Shown: in pieces, positions 25,648 to 36,308 of the stretch
How the letters are laid out: each line of letters starts with the position of its first letter
Position numbering within the stretch: position 1 is the stretch's first letter
Assembly: GCF_000014225.1 (NCBI RefSeq)
Contig: NC_008228.1
Span: 3,720,001-3,784,000 of the forward strand
DNA length: 64,000 nt
Direction: 5' to 3'
Origin: Paraglaciecola sp. T6c
Lineage (GTDB): Bacteria; Pseudomonadota; Gammaproteobacteria; Enterobacterales; Alteromonadaceae
Translations under genes and position numbers: made by a program
The notes under the pieces: model-generated
Told to the model about the DNA's origin: nothing
The model's database searches: none
The model's input: only the letters and a program-made list of their open reading frames with translations

Positions 25648-27549
25648 CTATTCAACAAAACCCTCATTGGCTTTTACCGTTAACGGATGATAACCAGGTT
25701 TAGCTTCTGCGAAGGCTTTTTTCGCCAACACTTTACCTTTAGGCGTTTGCGACAGTGCCTTATAAATCGGTTTCACCAGCTTGTTACGGCCAATACTCAC
25801 TAAATAACTATGCACCCGAGGCAGTGCTGGTTCATACCAATTTTCCACGGCCATTAACAACCAGCTATGGGCAATCTCATTGTTCTTACTTTGGGTTAAA
25901 TCAAATGCCGCATCTAATTCAGCTAATTTATTTTGGCTAAGCGTGTCAGGCATGTTGTTCAAAAAATACAGCCACTGATGAACAACCCAATTCTTTGCGT
26001 CAATATCTTTGGCTTTTAACTCGCCACTGAGCCACTGATTGCGGGCATCATCGACAATTTTAAACGCATTTGAATGTGGCACAGGTGCGCCTTGCGGGAT
26101 CCCCGGTTCGAATATCCATTGATGAATACGTTCCGGTGACAATTTATCAGCGTAGTCTTTTAACAACGTATCGTTCAAATAGGCCATGAACTGATCTGTG
26201 GTGATACTTTGAAACGCGAAATGTTCGAAATAATTTAGTAAAAATTGATCAAAATTATCGCGTCCGACTTTTTGCTCTAACTCCCTTAAAAACAACGCGC
26301 CTTTTTCATAAGGAATATTGCTAAACACCGCATCGGGATCTCGTCCTCGAAGATCGATAGCAAGTATTTGATCATCTGCAGGTAAGCTATCAATATCGGC
26401 TTGTAAATCTTGGCGGCCTAATACTGCTTCCATGTTGTATCTATCATCGCCATACACCATTTGCATGATGCGGTAAGTTAAATACGTAGTGAATCCTTCG
26501 TTCAACCATAGGTCACGCCACGTCGCATTTGTGACTGTGTTGCCAGACCATGAATGTGCTAATTCATGCGCAATCAATGACACTAGGCTTTTATCACCTG
26601 CAATCACCGTTGGCGTTATGAACGACAAGCGGGGATTTTCCATGCCACCAAACGGGAAAGAAGGCGGCAATATTAATAAGTCGTAACGATCCCAGCGGTA
26701 AGGCCCGTACGTCTTTTCGGTCACCTCAAGCATGGATTCCGTGTCAGCAAATTCGTCAGCTGCTGCATCAAGTAACGCCGGCTCCGCATATACACCGGTG
26801 CGCTTACCCATAGGTTTAAATTTTAAATCCCCCACTGCCAACGCAATCAAATAGGCTGGGATTGGCTGGGGCATATCAAACTCGTATACACCGTCACGAA
26901 CAGTATCTGGGTCATTCGAAGCGCTCATCACCGCTAGCAGCTCTTTTGGTGTATGCACAGTTGCGCTGTAAGTAACACGCACCTGAGGTGAGTCTTGTAA
27001 TGGCATAAAGCTACGCGCATGAATCGCTTGAGACTGAGTAAACAAGAACGGATGCTGCTTACCTGCTGTTTGCGCAGGTGTTAGCCATTGTACACCTGAT
27101 GCTTGTGGTGAGGTTTGATATGAAACTGTGACTTTATCGACGCCTTCAGGCACGGTGATAGACAGAGGAGCGCCTAAAAAAGAATCTTCTTTCCCTAAAA
27201 AGTAAGGCACCGGCATGCCGTTTGCTGTTACCCCTTTAATGGTTAAATCTCGCGTATCTAAGACCAGCGTGTTGTTGCCTTCTTGCATACGTTTTACCGT
27301 TAACTCCACATCGCCTGTGATAACTTTTTTATCAAAGTTAACATCCAAGTCTAATGCTAAGTGGGTCACACTGATTTGCTCTGGGTTTGAAAATGAATGG
27401 TAGTCTTTACCTGATTCAATATTCACTGCGGCGTTGGTCAAAGTATCCGACGATGCAGGATGACTGGTTTGGTTAGTGTTGCCTTGTCCGGCACATCCGC
27501 CTAATGCAAAAATGGCAGATATGGTTGTCGCTAAAATGGCTGACTTCAT
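25648..27549 (-). CDS. M1-family zinc aminopeptidase lipoprotein (LTA4-hydrolase type)
   Basis: This is a predicted zinc-dependent aminopeptidase exported to the periplasmic side. From the ATG at 27549 (AGGA site just upstream) it has 633 residues with lipobox LGGCAG near Cys17. The frame is open further upstream, but that extension crosses the promoter of the divergent gene. Motifs: GGMENPRLSF (GxMEN substrate motif) and HELAHSW...NEGFTTYL (HEXXH-E zinc site). The C-terminal third matches the leukotriene-A4-hydrolase helical domain. It is divergent from the Smr gene. A role in peptide scavenging is inferred. Confidence 0.92.
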   Translation of the reverse strand: MKSAILATTISAIFALGGCAGQGNTNQTSHPASSDTLTNAAVNIESGKDYHSFSNPEQISVTHLALDLDVNFDKKVITGDVELTVKRMQEGNNTLVLDTRDLTIKGVTANGMPVPYFLGKEDSFLGAPLSITVPEGVDKVTVSYQTSPQASGVQWLTPAQTAGKQHPFLFTQSQAIHARSFMPLQDSPQVRVTYSATVHTPKELLAVMSASNDPDTVRDGVYEFDMPQPIPAYLIALAVGDLKFKPMGKRTGVYAEPALLDAAADEFADTESMLEVTEKTYGPYRWDRYDLLILPPSFPFGGMENPRLSFITPTVIAGDKSLVSLIAHELAHSWSGNTVTNATWRDLWLNEGFTTYLTYRIMQMVYGDDRYNMEAVLGRQDLQADIDSLPADDQILAIDLRGRDPDAVFSNIPYEKGALFLRELEQKVGRDNFDQFLLNYFEHFAFQSITTDQFMAYLNDTLLKDYADKLSPERIHQWIFEPGIPQGAPVPHSNAFKIVDDARNQWLSGELKAKDIDAKNWVVHQWLYFLNNMPDTLSQNKLAELDAAFDLTQSKNNEIAHSWLLMAVENWYEPALPRVHSYLVSIGRNKLVKPIYKALSQTPKGKVLAKKAFAEAKPGYHPLTVKANEGFVE

Positions 27550-27723
27550 TGTTGTTCCTGATGGTGAGTCCACCATAAATTGTGGCATATACCGACACCA
27601 AACAGAACCGTTAACCCACAGCTGAACAGTCAATATTTTGTAAATTGAAATTTCTTTGTTAACCCTTATATTAGTACGTGCAAGTGCGCGAAGTGCCCAA
27701 CGCATAATCGAATGGAGAGCAGT

Positions 27724-28308
27724 ATGTCATTTGACGAAGAATGCTTAGAAGATGATTTTTTATCGGCGATGAGTGGCGTCATACCATTAGGCCCAGATGA
27801 TAGAGTCAGCACAACCCAAAATGAGAAAACCCTCGCCCAACAATTGAGGCGCAAAGCATTAGAGCAGCAACTGAATCGCGCGAACAATTTTTTATCCTCT
27901 GAAATTACCCAGGTAGTAGCGCCAGATGACATGCTCAGCTTTAAGCAGGATGGTGTGCAAGAGGGAGTGTATAAAAATTTACGCTTGGGTAAATACCCGA
28001 TTGATGATGTGTTGAACCTGCACACTGGCAGTTTCGAAAAGTCTCGCCAGTTGTTGTTCGATGCCATCACGGCAAACCACGCTAAAGGCGTGCGGTGCAT
28101 GCTCATCAAGCATGGCCGTGGTGAAAAAAGCAAACCCATAGCAGGTTACTTAAAGAGTGCCGTTAACCATTGGTTGTTACAATTGCCCCAAGTGATTGCC
28201 TTTCACAGCGCACAAATTCACCATGGGGGAAGCGCCTCTGTCTATGCATTGCTGAAGAAAAGCGAACAGCAAAAAGACCTCAACAGGGAATTACATCGTA
28301 AAAAATAG
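27724..28308 (+). CDS. smrA: Smr-domain protein SmrA (putative DNA endonuclease)
   Basis: Small MutS-related (Smr) domain proteins are nicking nucleases or nucleic-acid-binding factors. The 194-residue protein (ATG at 27724 with GGAG upstream; 27712 is also in frame) has a charged N-terminal part (about 1-90) and the Smr domain at about 90-185: LNLHTGSFEKSRQLLFDAI, then CMLIKHGRGEKS and HHGGSASVYALLK. The usual LDLHG reads LNLHT here. It resembles enterobacterial SmrA/YdaL. It stands alone, divergent from the aminopeptidase gene. Confidence 0.85.
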   Translation: MSFDEECLEDDFLSAMSGVIPLGPDDRVSTTQNEKTLAQQLRRKALEQQLNRANNFLSSEITQVVAPDDMLSFKQDGVQEGVYKNLRLGKYPIDDVLNLHTGSFEKSRQLLFDAITANHAKGVRCMLIKHGRGEKSKPIAGYLKSAVNHWLLQLPQVIAFHSAQIHHGGSASVYALLKKSEQQKDLNRELHRKK

Positions 28309-28421
28309 CCGCTGTGAAAGAATATATTCAAGCGTAAGATGCATGCATGAAAGAGGTACGTTATCTGGTTGCTTCGTAACGTTCAACACAGTTGATCAAG
28401 CACATCAAAACGGCAGTCCGT

Positions 28422-28604
28422 TTATTTTTCTGCTTGTTTTTCCGCTTTTTTTACCGCAAATATTGGGGCGCTTACATCATGCGGTATTGCATTCGTCGAC
28501 ACAGGTTGTGATTTTGCTGAAGCGCTAAATATAGCGGCTACAATGAGAAATACGACAGTTGCTAACACACCTGCCAAACCAAAACCTTTAGATGAACGAT
28601 TCAT
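28422..28604 (-). CDS. Small membrane protein, 60 residues, function unknown
   Basis: A short protein starts MNRSSKGFGLAGVLATVVFL with one hydrophobic helix (about 8-29), followed by an Ala/Ser-rich segment and a Lys-rich tail. AAGAGA precedes the ATG by five bases. It sits between smrA and purL with no partner. It may be a real membrane microprotein; coding status rests on the start signal and helix only. Confidence 0.45.
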   Translation of the reverse strand: MNRSSKGFGLAGVLATVVFLIVAAIFSASAKSQPVSTNAIPHDVSAPIFAVKKAEKQAEK

Positions 28605-28880
28605 ATCAGTCTCTTATTATTTTATGGGGTACTTGCATCCTGCCCTAATATCTTAACATCCTTTTTACAAGCAGAATTGCAAAGTTCTGTCAAGAAACGA
28701 ACGAATAATAATCAGCTTTGACTTAGGTTACAAGTTTTTATTAAGTAAAATCAGTAAATTGAAAGAATAAAAAAAATTTCTCTTTCGAAAACGTTTTGTT
28801 TGTTTTTTAAACATTGATTGTTTTTTGCGACATAGAAACTAAACGAAAGTCGTAAACCTCTAATACCATAAAAGAAAATC
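28605..28880. other. AT-rich intergenic region
   Basis: Between the small membrane protein gene and the purL terminator there are about 275 bases with long A and T runs and no recognisable gene. It may hold the promoter of the small gene on the minus strand; no clear -35/-10 pair was picked out. Confidence 0.5.
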
Positions 28881-28904
28881 AAAAAAGCCCCAAATCTGGG
28901 GCTC
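28881..28904 (-). terminator. Rho-independent terminator of purL
   Basis: AGCCCC/GGGGCT stem (28886-28891 with 28897-28902) followed by a T run on the minus strand, 45 bases beyond the purL stop codon. Confidence 0.85.
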
Positions 28905-28948
28905 TCTTTATCGGGTGTAATATTTACCTAAGGACGCCTTCCCTTGGC

Positions 28949-31900
28949 TTATCCCAAATAAACACGGGCGTTTCTAAACATTCGCATCCACGGGCTATCT
29001 TCTTGCCAATCGTCCGGATGCCAAGAGTTTGCCACCGTTCTAAACACACGTTCAGGATGCGGCATCATGATGGTTGCGCGCCCATCCTTTGAAGTTAAAC
29101 CTGAAATTCCCGCAGGAGAGCCATTCGGGTTTGCTGGATATTGCTCAGTAACCTTGCCGTAGTTATCAACATATTGCAGGGCAATAGTATTGCTATCTAG
29201 CGCAGCTTCTAAGCCAGTAGTTTGAGCAAATTCAGCACGCCCTTCGCCATGGGATACCGCAATTGGCATTTTTGAACCTTGCATGCCTTTAAAGAATATC
29301 GACGGGGAGTCTTTCACCTCGAGCATGGCAACACGGGCTTCAAAACGCTCGGATTGGTTAGTCACGAAATGCGGCCAATGTTCAGCCCCAGGGATTAGCG
29401 ACTTAAGATTTGATAACATCTGACAGCCATTACACACACCAAGGCTAAAGGTTTCGTTACGCTCGAAGAACGCTGAGAATTCATCACGCGCCATGGCGTT
29501 GAACAAAATTGACTTAGCCCAACCTTCACCAGCACCTAGTACATCACCATAAGAAAATCCACCACAGGCCACTAAACCTTGGAATTCACTAAGCGACACC
29601 CTACCGGCGAGTATGTCACTCATGTGCACATCCACTGAAGCAAAGCCTGCGCGGTCAAATGCAGCAGCCATCTCAACATGTGAGTTCACGCCCTGTTCAC
29701 GCAATATCGCCATTTTAGGGGCGATACCTTTTGCGATATACGGCGCCGCAACATCTTCAGTGACATCGAAAGAAAGTGCAGCATGCAAACCAGGGTTATT
29801 CAGATCGTTTTTGCTCGCCAGTTCTTGCTCTGCGCATTCTGGGTTGTCACGCAAACGCTGCATATGATGCGTAGTTTGCGCCCATGCGTTGCGATACACC
29901 CCGCGACTATTTTGTAGCACAGGCTCACCTTCGCGAGAAAAACGGATTTGATCATCATCGGATAACGTTCCAATCACATGACTCACGCCCGATAGGCCAT
30001 TGGCAGCTAATATTGCGTCGACTTGATTCAGTTTATCTGCATCAAACTGAATAACCGCACCTAATTCTTCGTTAAACAAGGCGCTAGCATTGTCACCGGT
30101 TAATGCGTCTAGCTTAATATCTAAGCCTGTATTACCGGCAAACGCCATTTCCACTAAGGTCGTAAACAAACCACCGTCAGAGCGGTCATGATAAGCATGT
30201 AATGCTTTTTCATTCACCAACTGTTGAATCGCTAAAAAGAAACCTTTGAGCAACTCAGGGGAATCGACATCTGGTGTTTTATCGCCCAACTGTTGATAAA
30301 CCTGCGCTAAACAGGATGCCCCCATACGATTTTGACCTGCCCCTAAATCGATTAACATCAGGCACGTATCGCCTTTTGTTGTCAATTCTGGGGTCAAGGT
30401 TTTACGCACATCCTTCACCGCACCAAAAGCGGTGATCACCAATGACATGGGCGAAGTAACTGCCTTATCACCTTGCGCATCTTGCCACTGGGTTTTCATA
30501 GACATAGAGTCTTTACCCACTGGAATAGTTAATCCTAGGGCTGGGCATAACTCTTCACCAACCGCTTTGACCGCTTCGTAAAGGCCCGCATCTTCCCCTG
30601 GATGACCGGCTGCAGCCATCCAGTTAGCTGATAATTTAATCCGTTTTAGGTCGCCAATATCGGCAGCGGCAATGTTGGTCAAGGCTTCGCCCACCGCTAA
30701 TCGCGCAGATGCACCATAGTTTAATAATGCAGCCGGTGTGCGCTCGCCTAAAGACATCGCCTCACCTTGATATGTATCAAAAGCAGCAGCAGTGACGGCG
30801 ACATCGGCCACAGGGATTTGCCAAGGGCCGACCATTTGGTCACGATTGACCAAGCCCGTTACCGAACGATCGCCTATGGTGATCAAAAAGGTTTTCTCTG
30901 CCACCGCGGGCAAATGTAACAGGCGCAGTGCGGCTTCATCTAAATCGATATTGCTAACATCAAATGCGTTGCCCGTCAGCGCTTTTGATTGTACATCACG
31001 ATGCATTTTAGGCGCTTTACCAAGCAAGACATCAAGGGGCATATCAATCGGTTTGTTATTGAAATGGCTGTCATCCAAGGTCAAGTGGCGGGCTTGTGTC
31101 GCCTCACCGACCACTGCAAACGGCGCACGTTCGCGGGCACAAATATCGGTAAAGGTGGCTAAATTTTCAGGGGCCACTGACATCACATAACGTTCTTGCG
31201 ACTCGTTACACCATACCTCTAGCGGGGTCATACCGGGTTCATCGTTAGGTACGTTTCGCAATGAAAAGACTGCACCACGCCCACCGTCGTTAACCAATTC
31301 AGGGAAAGCATTGGATAAACCACCGGCGCCCACATCGTGAATAAACTGAATTGGATTGTTTTCGCCTAGTTGCCAACATTTGTCGATTACTTCCTGACAA
31401 CGTCGCTCCATTTCAGGGTTGTCACGTTGTACCGAGGCAAAGTCTAAATCTTCATTAGACTCACCCGATGCCATTGACGATGCTGCCCCGCCGCCTAGAC
31501 CAATGTTCATGGCCGGGCCACCCAGAGCGATAAGCTTGGCCCCAACGGTGATTTCACCTTTTTGAGTATGTTGCTTACGAATATTGCCTAACCCACCCGC
31601 CAACATGATGGGTTTGTGATAACCGCGCACTTCTTCCCCATTAAAGCTGGTCACTTTTTGCTCGTAGGTACGGAAATAGCCAAGAATATTCGGGCGACCA
31701 AACTCGTTGTTGAAAGCTGCGCCGCCCAGTGGGCCATTTAGCATAATATCGAAGGCCGTCACGATGCGCTCTGGCTTGCCATAATCGTTCTCCCAAGGTT
31801 GCTCAAACCCTGGAATACGCAAGTTAGATACAGAAAACCCGACTAAACCTGCTTTCGGTTTAGAGCCGCGACCTGTAGCACCTTCATCTCGAATTTCACC

Positions 31901-32836
31901 ACCAGAGCCTGTTGCCGCACCACTGAAAGGGGCAATAGCAGTTGGGTGGTTATGGGTCTCGACTTTCATCAGAATATCGATGTCTTCATGGTGATAGCGA
32001 TACTGGTTGTTGTCTGCTTGCGGGAAGAAACGCCCTGCGAAACTGCCTTCCATTACTGCGGCATTATCCGCGTAAGCAGAATGCACATAGTCTGGACACT
32101 TTTCGTAGGTATTCTTAATCATTTTGAACAATGATTTAGGCTGCGTCTGCCCATCGATCGTCCAATCAGCGTTAAAAATTTTATGGCGGCAATGTTCTGA
32201 GTTTGCCTGAGCAAACATGTAGAGTTCGATGTCGTTAGGGTTACGCCCCAACTTTTCGAAACTGCTAACCAAATAATCCACTTCATCTTCGGCTAAAGCC
32301 AAGCCCAATCGCACATTGGCACTGACTAACTCTTCACGCCCTCCGCCTAACACATCGATAGACGTTAACGGCTTCGGTGCTTCGTGCTTAAACAAGATAC
32401 TCGCGTCTTGTAAATCGCTGACCACGCTTTGGGTCATGCGATCATGCAGTACATTCTTTAGCTGAATAAGTTGAGTGTCATTTAGTGGGTCAGCATCTAT
32501 GTAAAATGCGCAGCCTCGTTCTAAACGCTCAACGTTATTAAGGCCACAATTGTGCGCGATATCGGTGGCTTTTGATGACCAAGGGGAAATCGTTCCTGCT
32601 CGCGGTATGACCAATAACAGCAGCCCTTTATGCTGTTTCTCTTGAATTTTGGGGCCGTAGGTCAGAAGTTTATCCAATACCTGCTGGTCGTTCGCTTCTA
32701 GCTGCGCACTGACTTGAGCAAAATGCACAAATTCAGCAAACAAAGCGTGAACAGGTAAGTTGAGGGCCTCAATTGACTGCATGAGTTTTTTAGTACGAAA
32801 TTCAGAAAGGGCTGGAGCGCCGCGAAGGACAAGCAT
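28949..32836 (-). CDS. purL: Phosphoribosylformylglycinamidine synthase PurL
   Basis: This large single-chain enzyme converts formylglycinamide ribonucleotide to the amidine using glutamine and ATP (de novo purine synthesis). It has 1295 residues from the ATG at 32836 ([14 protein letters not shown]), the standard gammaproteobacterial start; a longer open frame is not needed. Domains: N-terminal PurS-like, two AIRS-like halves ([20 protein letters not shown] near 300), and a C-terminal amidotransferase with nucleophile Cys in [11 protein letters not shown] and His-Glu in [10 protein letters not shown]. It is divergent from mltF, as in many gammaproteobacteria. Confidence 0.98.
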   Translation of the reverse strand: MLVLRGAPALSEFRTKKLMQSIEALNLPVHALFAEFVHFAQVSAQLEANDQQVLDKLLTYGPKIQEKQHKGLLLLVIPRAGTISPWSSKATDIAHNCGLNNVERLERGCAFYIDADPLNDTQLIQLKNVLHDRMTQSVVSDLQDASILFKHEAPKPLTSIDVLGGGREELVSANVRLGLALAEDEVDYLVSSFEKLGRNPNDIELYMFAQANSEHCRHKIFNADWTIDGQTQPKSLFKMIKNTYEKCPDYVHSAYADNAAVMEGSFAGRFFPQADNNQYRYHHEDIDILMKVETHNHPTAIAPFSGAATGSGGEIRDEGATGRGSKPKAGLVGFSVSNLRIPGFEQPWENDYGKPERIVTAFDIMLNGPLGGAAFNNEFGRPNILGYFRTYEQKVTSFNGEEVRGYHKPIMLAGGLGNIRKQHTQKGEITVGAKLIALGGPAMNIGLGGGAASSMASGESNEDLDFASVQRDNPEMERRCQEVIDKCWQLGENNPIQFIHDVGAGGLSNAFPELVNDGGRGAVFSLRNVPNDEPGMTPLEVWCNESQERYVMSVAPENLATFTDICARERAPFAVVGEATQARHLTLDDSHFNNKPIDMPLDVLLGKAPKMHRDVQSKALTGNAFDVSNIDLDEAALRLLHLPAVAEKTFLITIGDRSVTGLVNRDQMVGPWQIPVADVAVTAAAFDTYQGEAMSLGERTPAALLNYGASARLAVGEALTNIAAADIGDLKRIKLSANWMAAAGHPGEDAGLYEAVKAVGEELCPALGLTIPVGKDSMSMKTQWQDAQGDKAVTSPMSLVITAFGAVKDVRKTLTPELTTKGDTCLMLIDLGAGQNRMGASCLAQVYQQLGDKTPDVDSPELLKGFFLAIQQLVNEKALHAYHDRSDGGLFTTLVEMAFAGNTGLDIKLDALTGDNASALFNEELGAVIQFDADKLNQVDAILAANGLSGVSHVIGTLSDDDQIRFSREGEPVLQNSRGVYRNAWAQTTHHMQRLRDNPECAEQELASKNDLNNPGLHAALSFDVTEDVAAPYIAKGIAPKMAILREQGVNSHVEMAAAFDRAGFASVDVHMSDILAGRVSLSEFQGLVACGGFSYGDVLGAGEGWAKSILFNAMARDEFSAFFERNETFSLGVCNGCQMLSNLKSLIPGAEHWPHFVTNQSERFEARVAMLEVKDSPSIFFKGMQGSKMPIAVSHGEGRAEFAQTTGLEAALDSNTIALQYVDNYGKVTEQYPANPNGSPAGISGLTSKDGRATIMMPHPERVFRTVANSWHPDDWQEDSPWMRMFRNARVYLG

Positions 32837-33025
32837 AAAGGTAATCACCAAGTTGCAGGGCTCACCCACTTTCGTGATGGCAAACCGATTTTCGGGAAAA
32901 TTTTAAGCGCAGGATTATATACTGATTTTCGTGTAATTGATAAGCGATTAACCCCTTGAATAAAGACTTTTATTAAATGATAAATATCTGGATGAATTCA
33001 TCACTTTTGGTCACAATATCAATCG

Positions 33026-33170
33026 ATGTTTTTTTAAGGGGTGTCGTATTTCTTTTCGTTGTTCTTTTCATCATTTTTTTTATCAACCTTTTCGTTATGG
33101 TTTCCTGCTTGCTGTTTCACTGATACTCAGCGCGTGCGATGAACCCAAAAAGCAAGATAGCTTACAACAC
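33026..33170 (+). other. Out-of-frame or AUU-started lipoprotein leader of mltF
   Basis: The 41 codons before the GTG at 33171 are in frame with mltF and encode a lipoprotein signal (FRYGFLLAVSLILSACD, Cys 30th), but contain no ATG, GTG or TTG. AAGGGG (33036-33041) sits six bases before an ATT (33048), the spacing of a real start, as for the AUU start of infC. Alternatively an ATG at 33026 would enter this frame if the seven-T run at 33029-33035 were one base shorter, giving a leader starting MFFKGCRISF. Confidence 0.6.
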
Positions 33171-34742
33171 GTGCTCGACACGGGCGTGTTACGCGTGGGT
33201 ACGATTTACGGCTTAACGACCTATTACAATGGCCCTAATGGCCCTGAAGGGTTTGAATATGAGTTAGCAGCCGGTTTCGCTGAGTACCTCGGGGTAAAAC
33301 TAGAAATATTTCCTTATTACACAGTCAATGAGCTTTTCCCTCAACTCGATAACGCCCATTTAGATGTGATTGCAGCAGGCATTAACGTTAGCCCAGAACG
33401 TTACGCTCAATATCGTTTTGGCCCTGCTTATCAGAATGTCAGCCAGAAATTAGTTTTCAAGCAAGGGGACGTGCGCCCTCGCGAATTAGACGATCTAACC
33501 GGTGATTTCATGGTCGTTGCTGGTAGTGGCCACAGTGAAACCTTGCGCAATTTTAAAGGGCAATACCCAGATTTAAGCTGGCAAGAAACCAACGATAAAG
33601 ATTCAGAGGAACTACTTGAAGCAGTATTGGCGGACGAGCTGGACTACACAGTGGTCGATTCTAACATTTTGGCTTTGATGCGTCGTCGGTACCCTGAGCT
33701 AAGTATTGGGTTTTCTTTGAGCCAATCACAAGGGATTGCTTGGGCCACCAGCCAAAAAAGTGACGATGCGTTGCGTGCAGCTTTGATTGAATATTTTGGG
33801 AAAATTCATCAAAACGGTACCCTCGCCGCATTGGAAGACAAACATTTCGGCCATGTTCGCCAGTTCAACTACGTAGACACCCGTGATTTCATTCGCTCAG
33901 CCTCGAAGAAACTACCGAAATATCAGCCCTTATTTGAGCGATATGCCGATGATTTAGACTGGCGTTTGTTAGCCGCTTTGAGCTACCAGGAGAGCCACTG
34001 GAACCCCAAAGCAAAATCAGTCACAGGTGTTAGGGGCTTGATGATGCTCACCTTGAATACAGCGAAAGATTTGGGAGTAACGTCACGCCTCGATCCAGAA
34101 CAAAGTATTCGCGGTGGCTCAGAATATTTATCAACCTTACTTACCCGCATTCCGGACCGCATTCCACACCCTGATAGATTATGGTTTGCGCTGGCCGCCT
34201 ACAATGTCGGCTTGGGGCACTTAGAAGATGCTCGCGTGTTAACCGAACGCCAAGGGGGCAACCCGGATATGTGGGTTGATGTGAAAAAGCGCCTTCCCCA
34301 ATTAAGACAAAAGCGCTATTACAAGACCACGCGCTACGGATACGCTAGAGGTAATGAAGCCGTTATTTATGTAGATAATATTCGTCGCTACTATGACACC
34401 CTCGTTTGGCTCAATGAGCAACAACCGGAGCTTCTACCTACGGAGCTTGATGAGACAGTTCTTGATGAGAAAGAGCTTGATGACACAGAACTAGACGGCG
34501 ATACAGTCGATGAAACGGCAATAGAAGCCCTGCTAGACGATGACTCAACGTCAGAAAGAGGGTCGAGTGAGCGAGGCGAGGTAGGACAGACTGAAGCAAA
34601 AATCATAGAAACAACTGACGAAGCAAAAAATGTAAACGCTGATACAGAAGGCGCAGAGGACGTTGATGATACTGAAGATATTAACAGCGCTGAGGGCGCT
34701 ATTAATGCTGAAGGCTCCGGCAACACAGAAAATGACCTATAA
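33171..34742 (+). CDS. mltF: Membrane-bound lytic murein transglycosylase F (MltF)
   Basis: MltF cleaves peptidoglycan glycan strands to 1,6-anhydro ends. From the GTG at 33171 there are 523 residues, but the true start must lie upstream because the preceding in-frame codons encode a lipoprotein signal peptide (see the leader entry). A substrate-binding-protein-like domain (about 1-225, GVLRVGTIYGLTTYY) is followed by the SLT domain (about 255-410) with catalytic Glu in LSYQESHWNPKA, then AAYNVGLGHLEDARVL. The last ~100 residues are an unusual acidic tail rich in Asp, Glu, Thr and Ser. It is divergent from purL. Confidence 0.93.
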   Translation: MLDTGVLRVGTIYGLTTYYNGPNGPEGFEYELAAGFAEYLGVKLEIFPYYTVNELFPQLDNAHLDVIAAGINVSPERYAQYRFGPAYQNVSQKLVFKQGDVRPRELDDLTGDFMVVAGSGHSETLRNFKGQYPDLSWQETNDKDSEELLEAVLADELDYTVVDSNILALMRRRYPELSIGFSLSQSQGIAWATSQKSDDALRAALIEYFGKIHQNGTLAALEDKHFGHVRQFNYVDTRDFIRSASKKLPKYQPLFERYADDLDWRLLAALSYQESHWNPKAKSVTGVRGLMMLTLNTAKDLGVTSRLDPEQSIRGGSEYLSTLLTRIPDRIPHPDRLWFALAAYNVGLGHLEDARVLTERQGGNPDMWVDVKKRLPQLRQKRYYKTTRYGYARGNEAVIYVDNIRRYYDTLVWLNEQQPELLPTELDETVLDEKELDDTELDGDTVDETAIEALLDDDSTSERGSSERGEVGQTEAKIIETTDEAKNVNADTEGAEDVDDTEDINSAEGAINAEGSGNTENDL

Positions 34743-35145
34743 TGTTTACTTTCTCGCTTGCCACGTTTAGCACTCGAGACGCTTTTATCGACTAAAACTC
34801 GAGGCTCAGCTCTTTCTAAGTTCACTTTATTTTACAACCTTACATCCCCTATTTTTACCTGTCATTTTTCATTCACAATCAACTGTTAGATTATGTTTTA
34901 GTGAACATTAATACTCTTTCCCGTGTCTATCATTAGTTAGGGAAGATCCAATCGGGTACTTTGACAGTAGAATCACAGTGTAAAACGCAAATTCACTGAA
35001 ACATAAACGTTTAACCTTACTACCTTATAAACAAAGAGTGTTAAACAGCATTAGTGACAGAAATATTGCATGATGAAACGCAAGAACACTGTCAATCTTG
35101 GTTTAAATGAAGAGAAGATAAAAGAAAAGACGAAAGGAAAAAAGA
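34743..35145. other. Intergenic region, nothing recognised
   Basis: About 400 bases between mltF and a small basic protein gene. An A/G-rich stretch near 35108-35145 provides the ribosome site of the next gene. No RNA gene, strong promoter or terminator was recognised. Confidence 0.5.
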
Positions 35146-35855
<710 letters not shown>

Positions 35856-35995
35856 TTAACCAATCAAGACACTAATGATGCTCGCTATAAATCGCTAACC
35901 AATTGATAAAACTAGTTTTTTAATTTTGGTCAGCGAATTGCTTGGTACCATATAAATATGGATACTATTTTAACACATAGATTTGAGGAATAGAC

Positions 35996-36229
35996 ATGAA
36001 CATCACTGCCGTTGCGATCGTTGCTATAGTTTGTTGGGCCATTGTTGAACTAACCAATGGAACAAAAACCAAGAAAAAAAATAAAGCCGCACTCGAACAA
36101 GATGCTGAATTAGCGAAGCAAGTGTCCAGTTTAAAAGAGCGCATCGAAACATTAGAAAAAATTGTAACCGATGAAAAATACGACTTACATCGTCAGTTCG
36201 ATGCTCTAAAGAAAGATAGAGTTGCCTGA
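35996..36229 (+). CDS. PspB-like small membrane protein
   Basis: This 77-residue protein has an N-terminal membrane helix (about 3-20, ITAVAIVAIVCWAIVEL), a Lys-rich turn and a coiled coil (VSSLKERIETLEKIVTDEKY, about 43-62). Layout and size match phage-shock PspB-type proteins, which act with PspC in sensing membrane stress, but no pspA or pspC gene is adjacent, so this may be a stand-alone relative. GAGGAATAG precedes the ATG. A strong terminator follows. Confidence 0.7.
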   Translation: MNITAVAIVAIVCWAIVELTNGTKTKKKNKAALEQDAELAKQVSSLKERIETLEKIVTDEKYDLHRQFDALKKDRVA

Positions 36230-36251
36230 GACCTAAAAAATCCGCTCAACG

Positions 36252-36289
36252 AAAAAGGGCCACCTCATATTGAGTTGGCCCTTTTTTTG
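36252..36289 (+). terminator. Rho-independent terminator after the PspB-like gene
   Basis: GGGCCA...TGGCCC stem with a T run on the plus strand and an A run on the other side, flanked by an outer CTCAAC/GTTGAG pair. It serves the plus gene and could also end the convergent acyltransferase gene. Confidence 0.85.
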
Positions 36290-36308
36290 TTGAGTCGTTA
36301 TCCTGAAC

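Noticed and set aside
30792-31190. 132-codon plus-strand open frame inside purL
   Set aside because: Antisense to conserved purL sequence.
32876-32896. PurR-like site in the purL leader
   Set aside because: GCAAAC and TTTTCG halves are present, but the spacing is off by a base from the PurR operator, so it is too weak to claim.
34391-34825. 144-codon minus-strand open frame over the mltF tail
   Set aside because: Ser-rich mirror image of the acidic repeat-like tail; no ribosome site.
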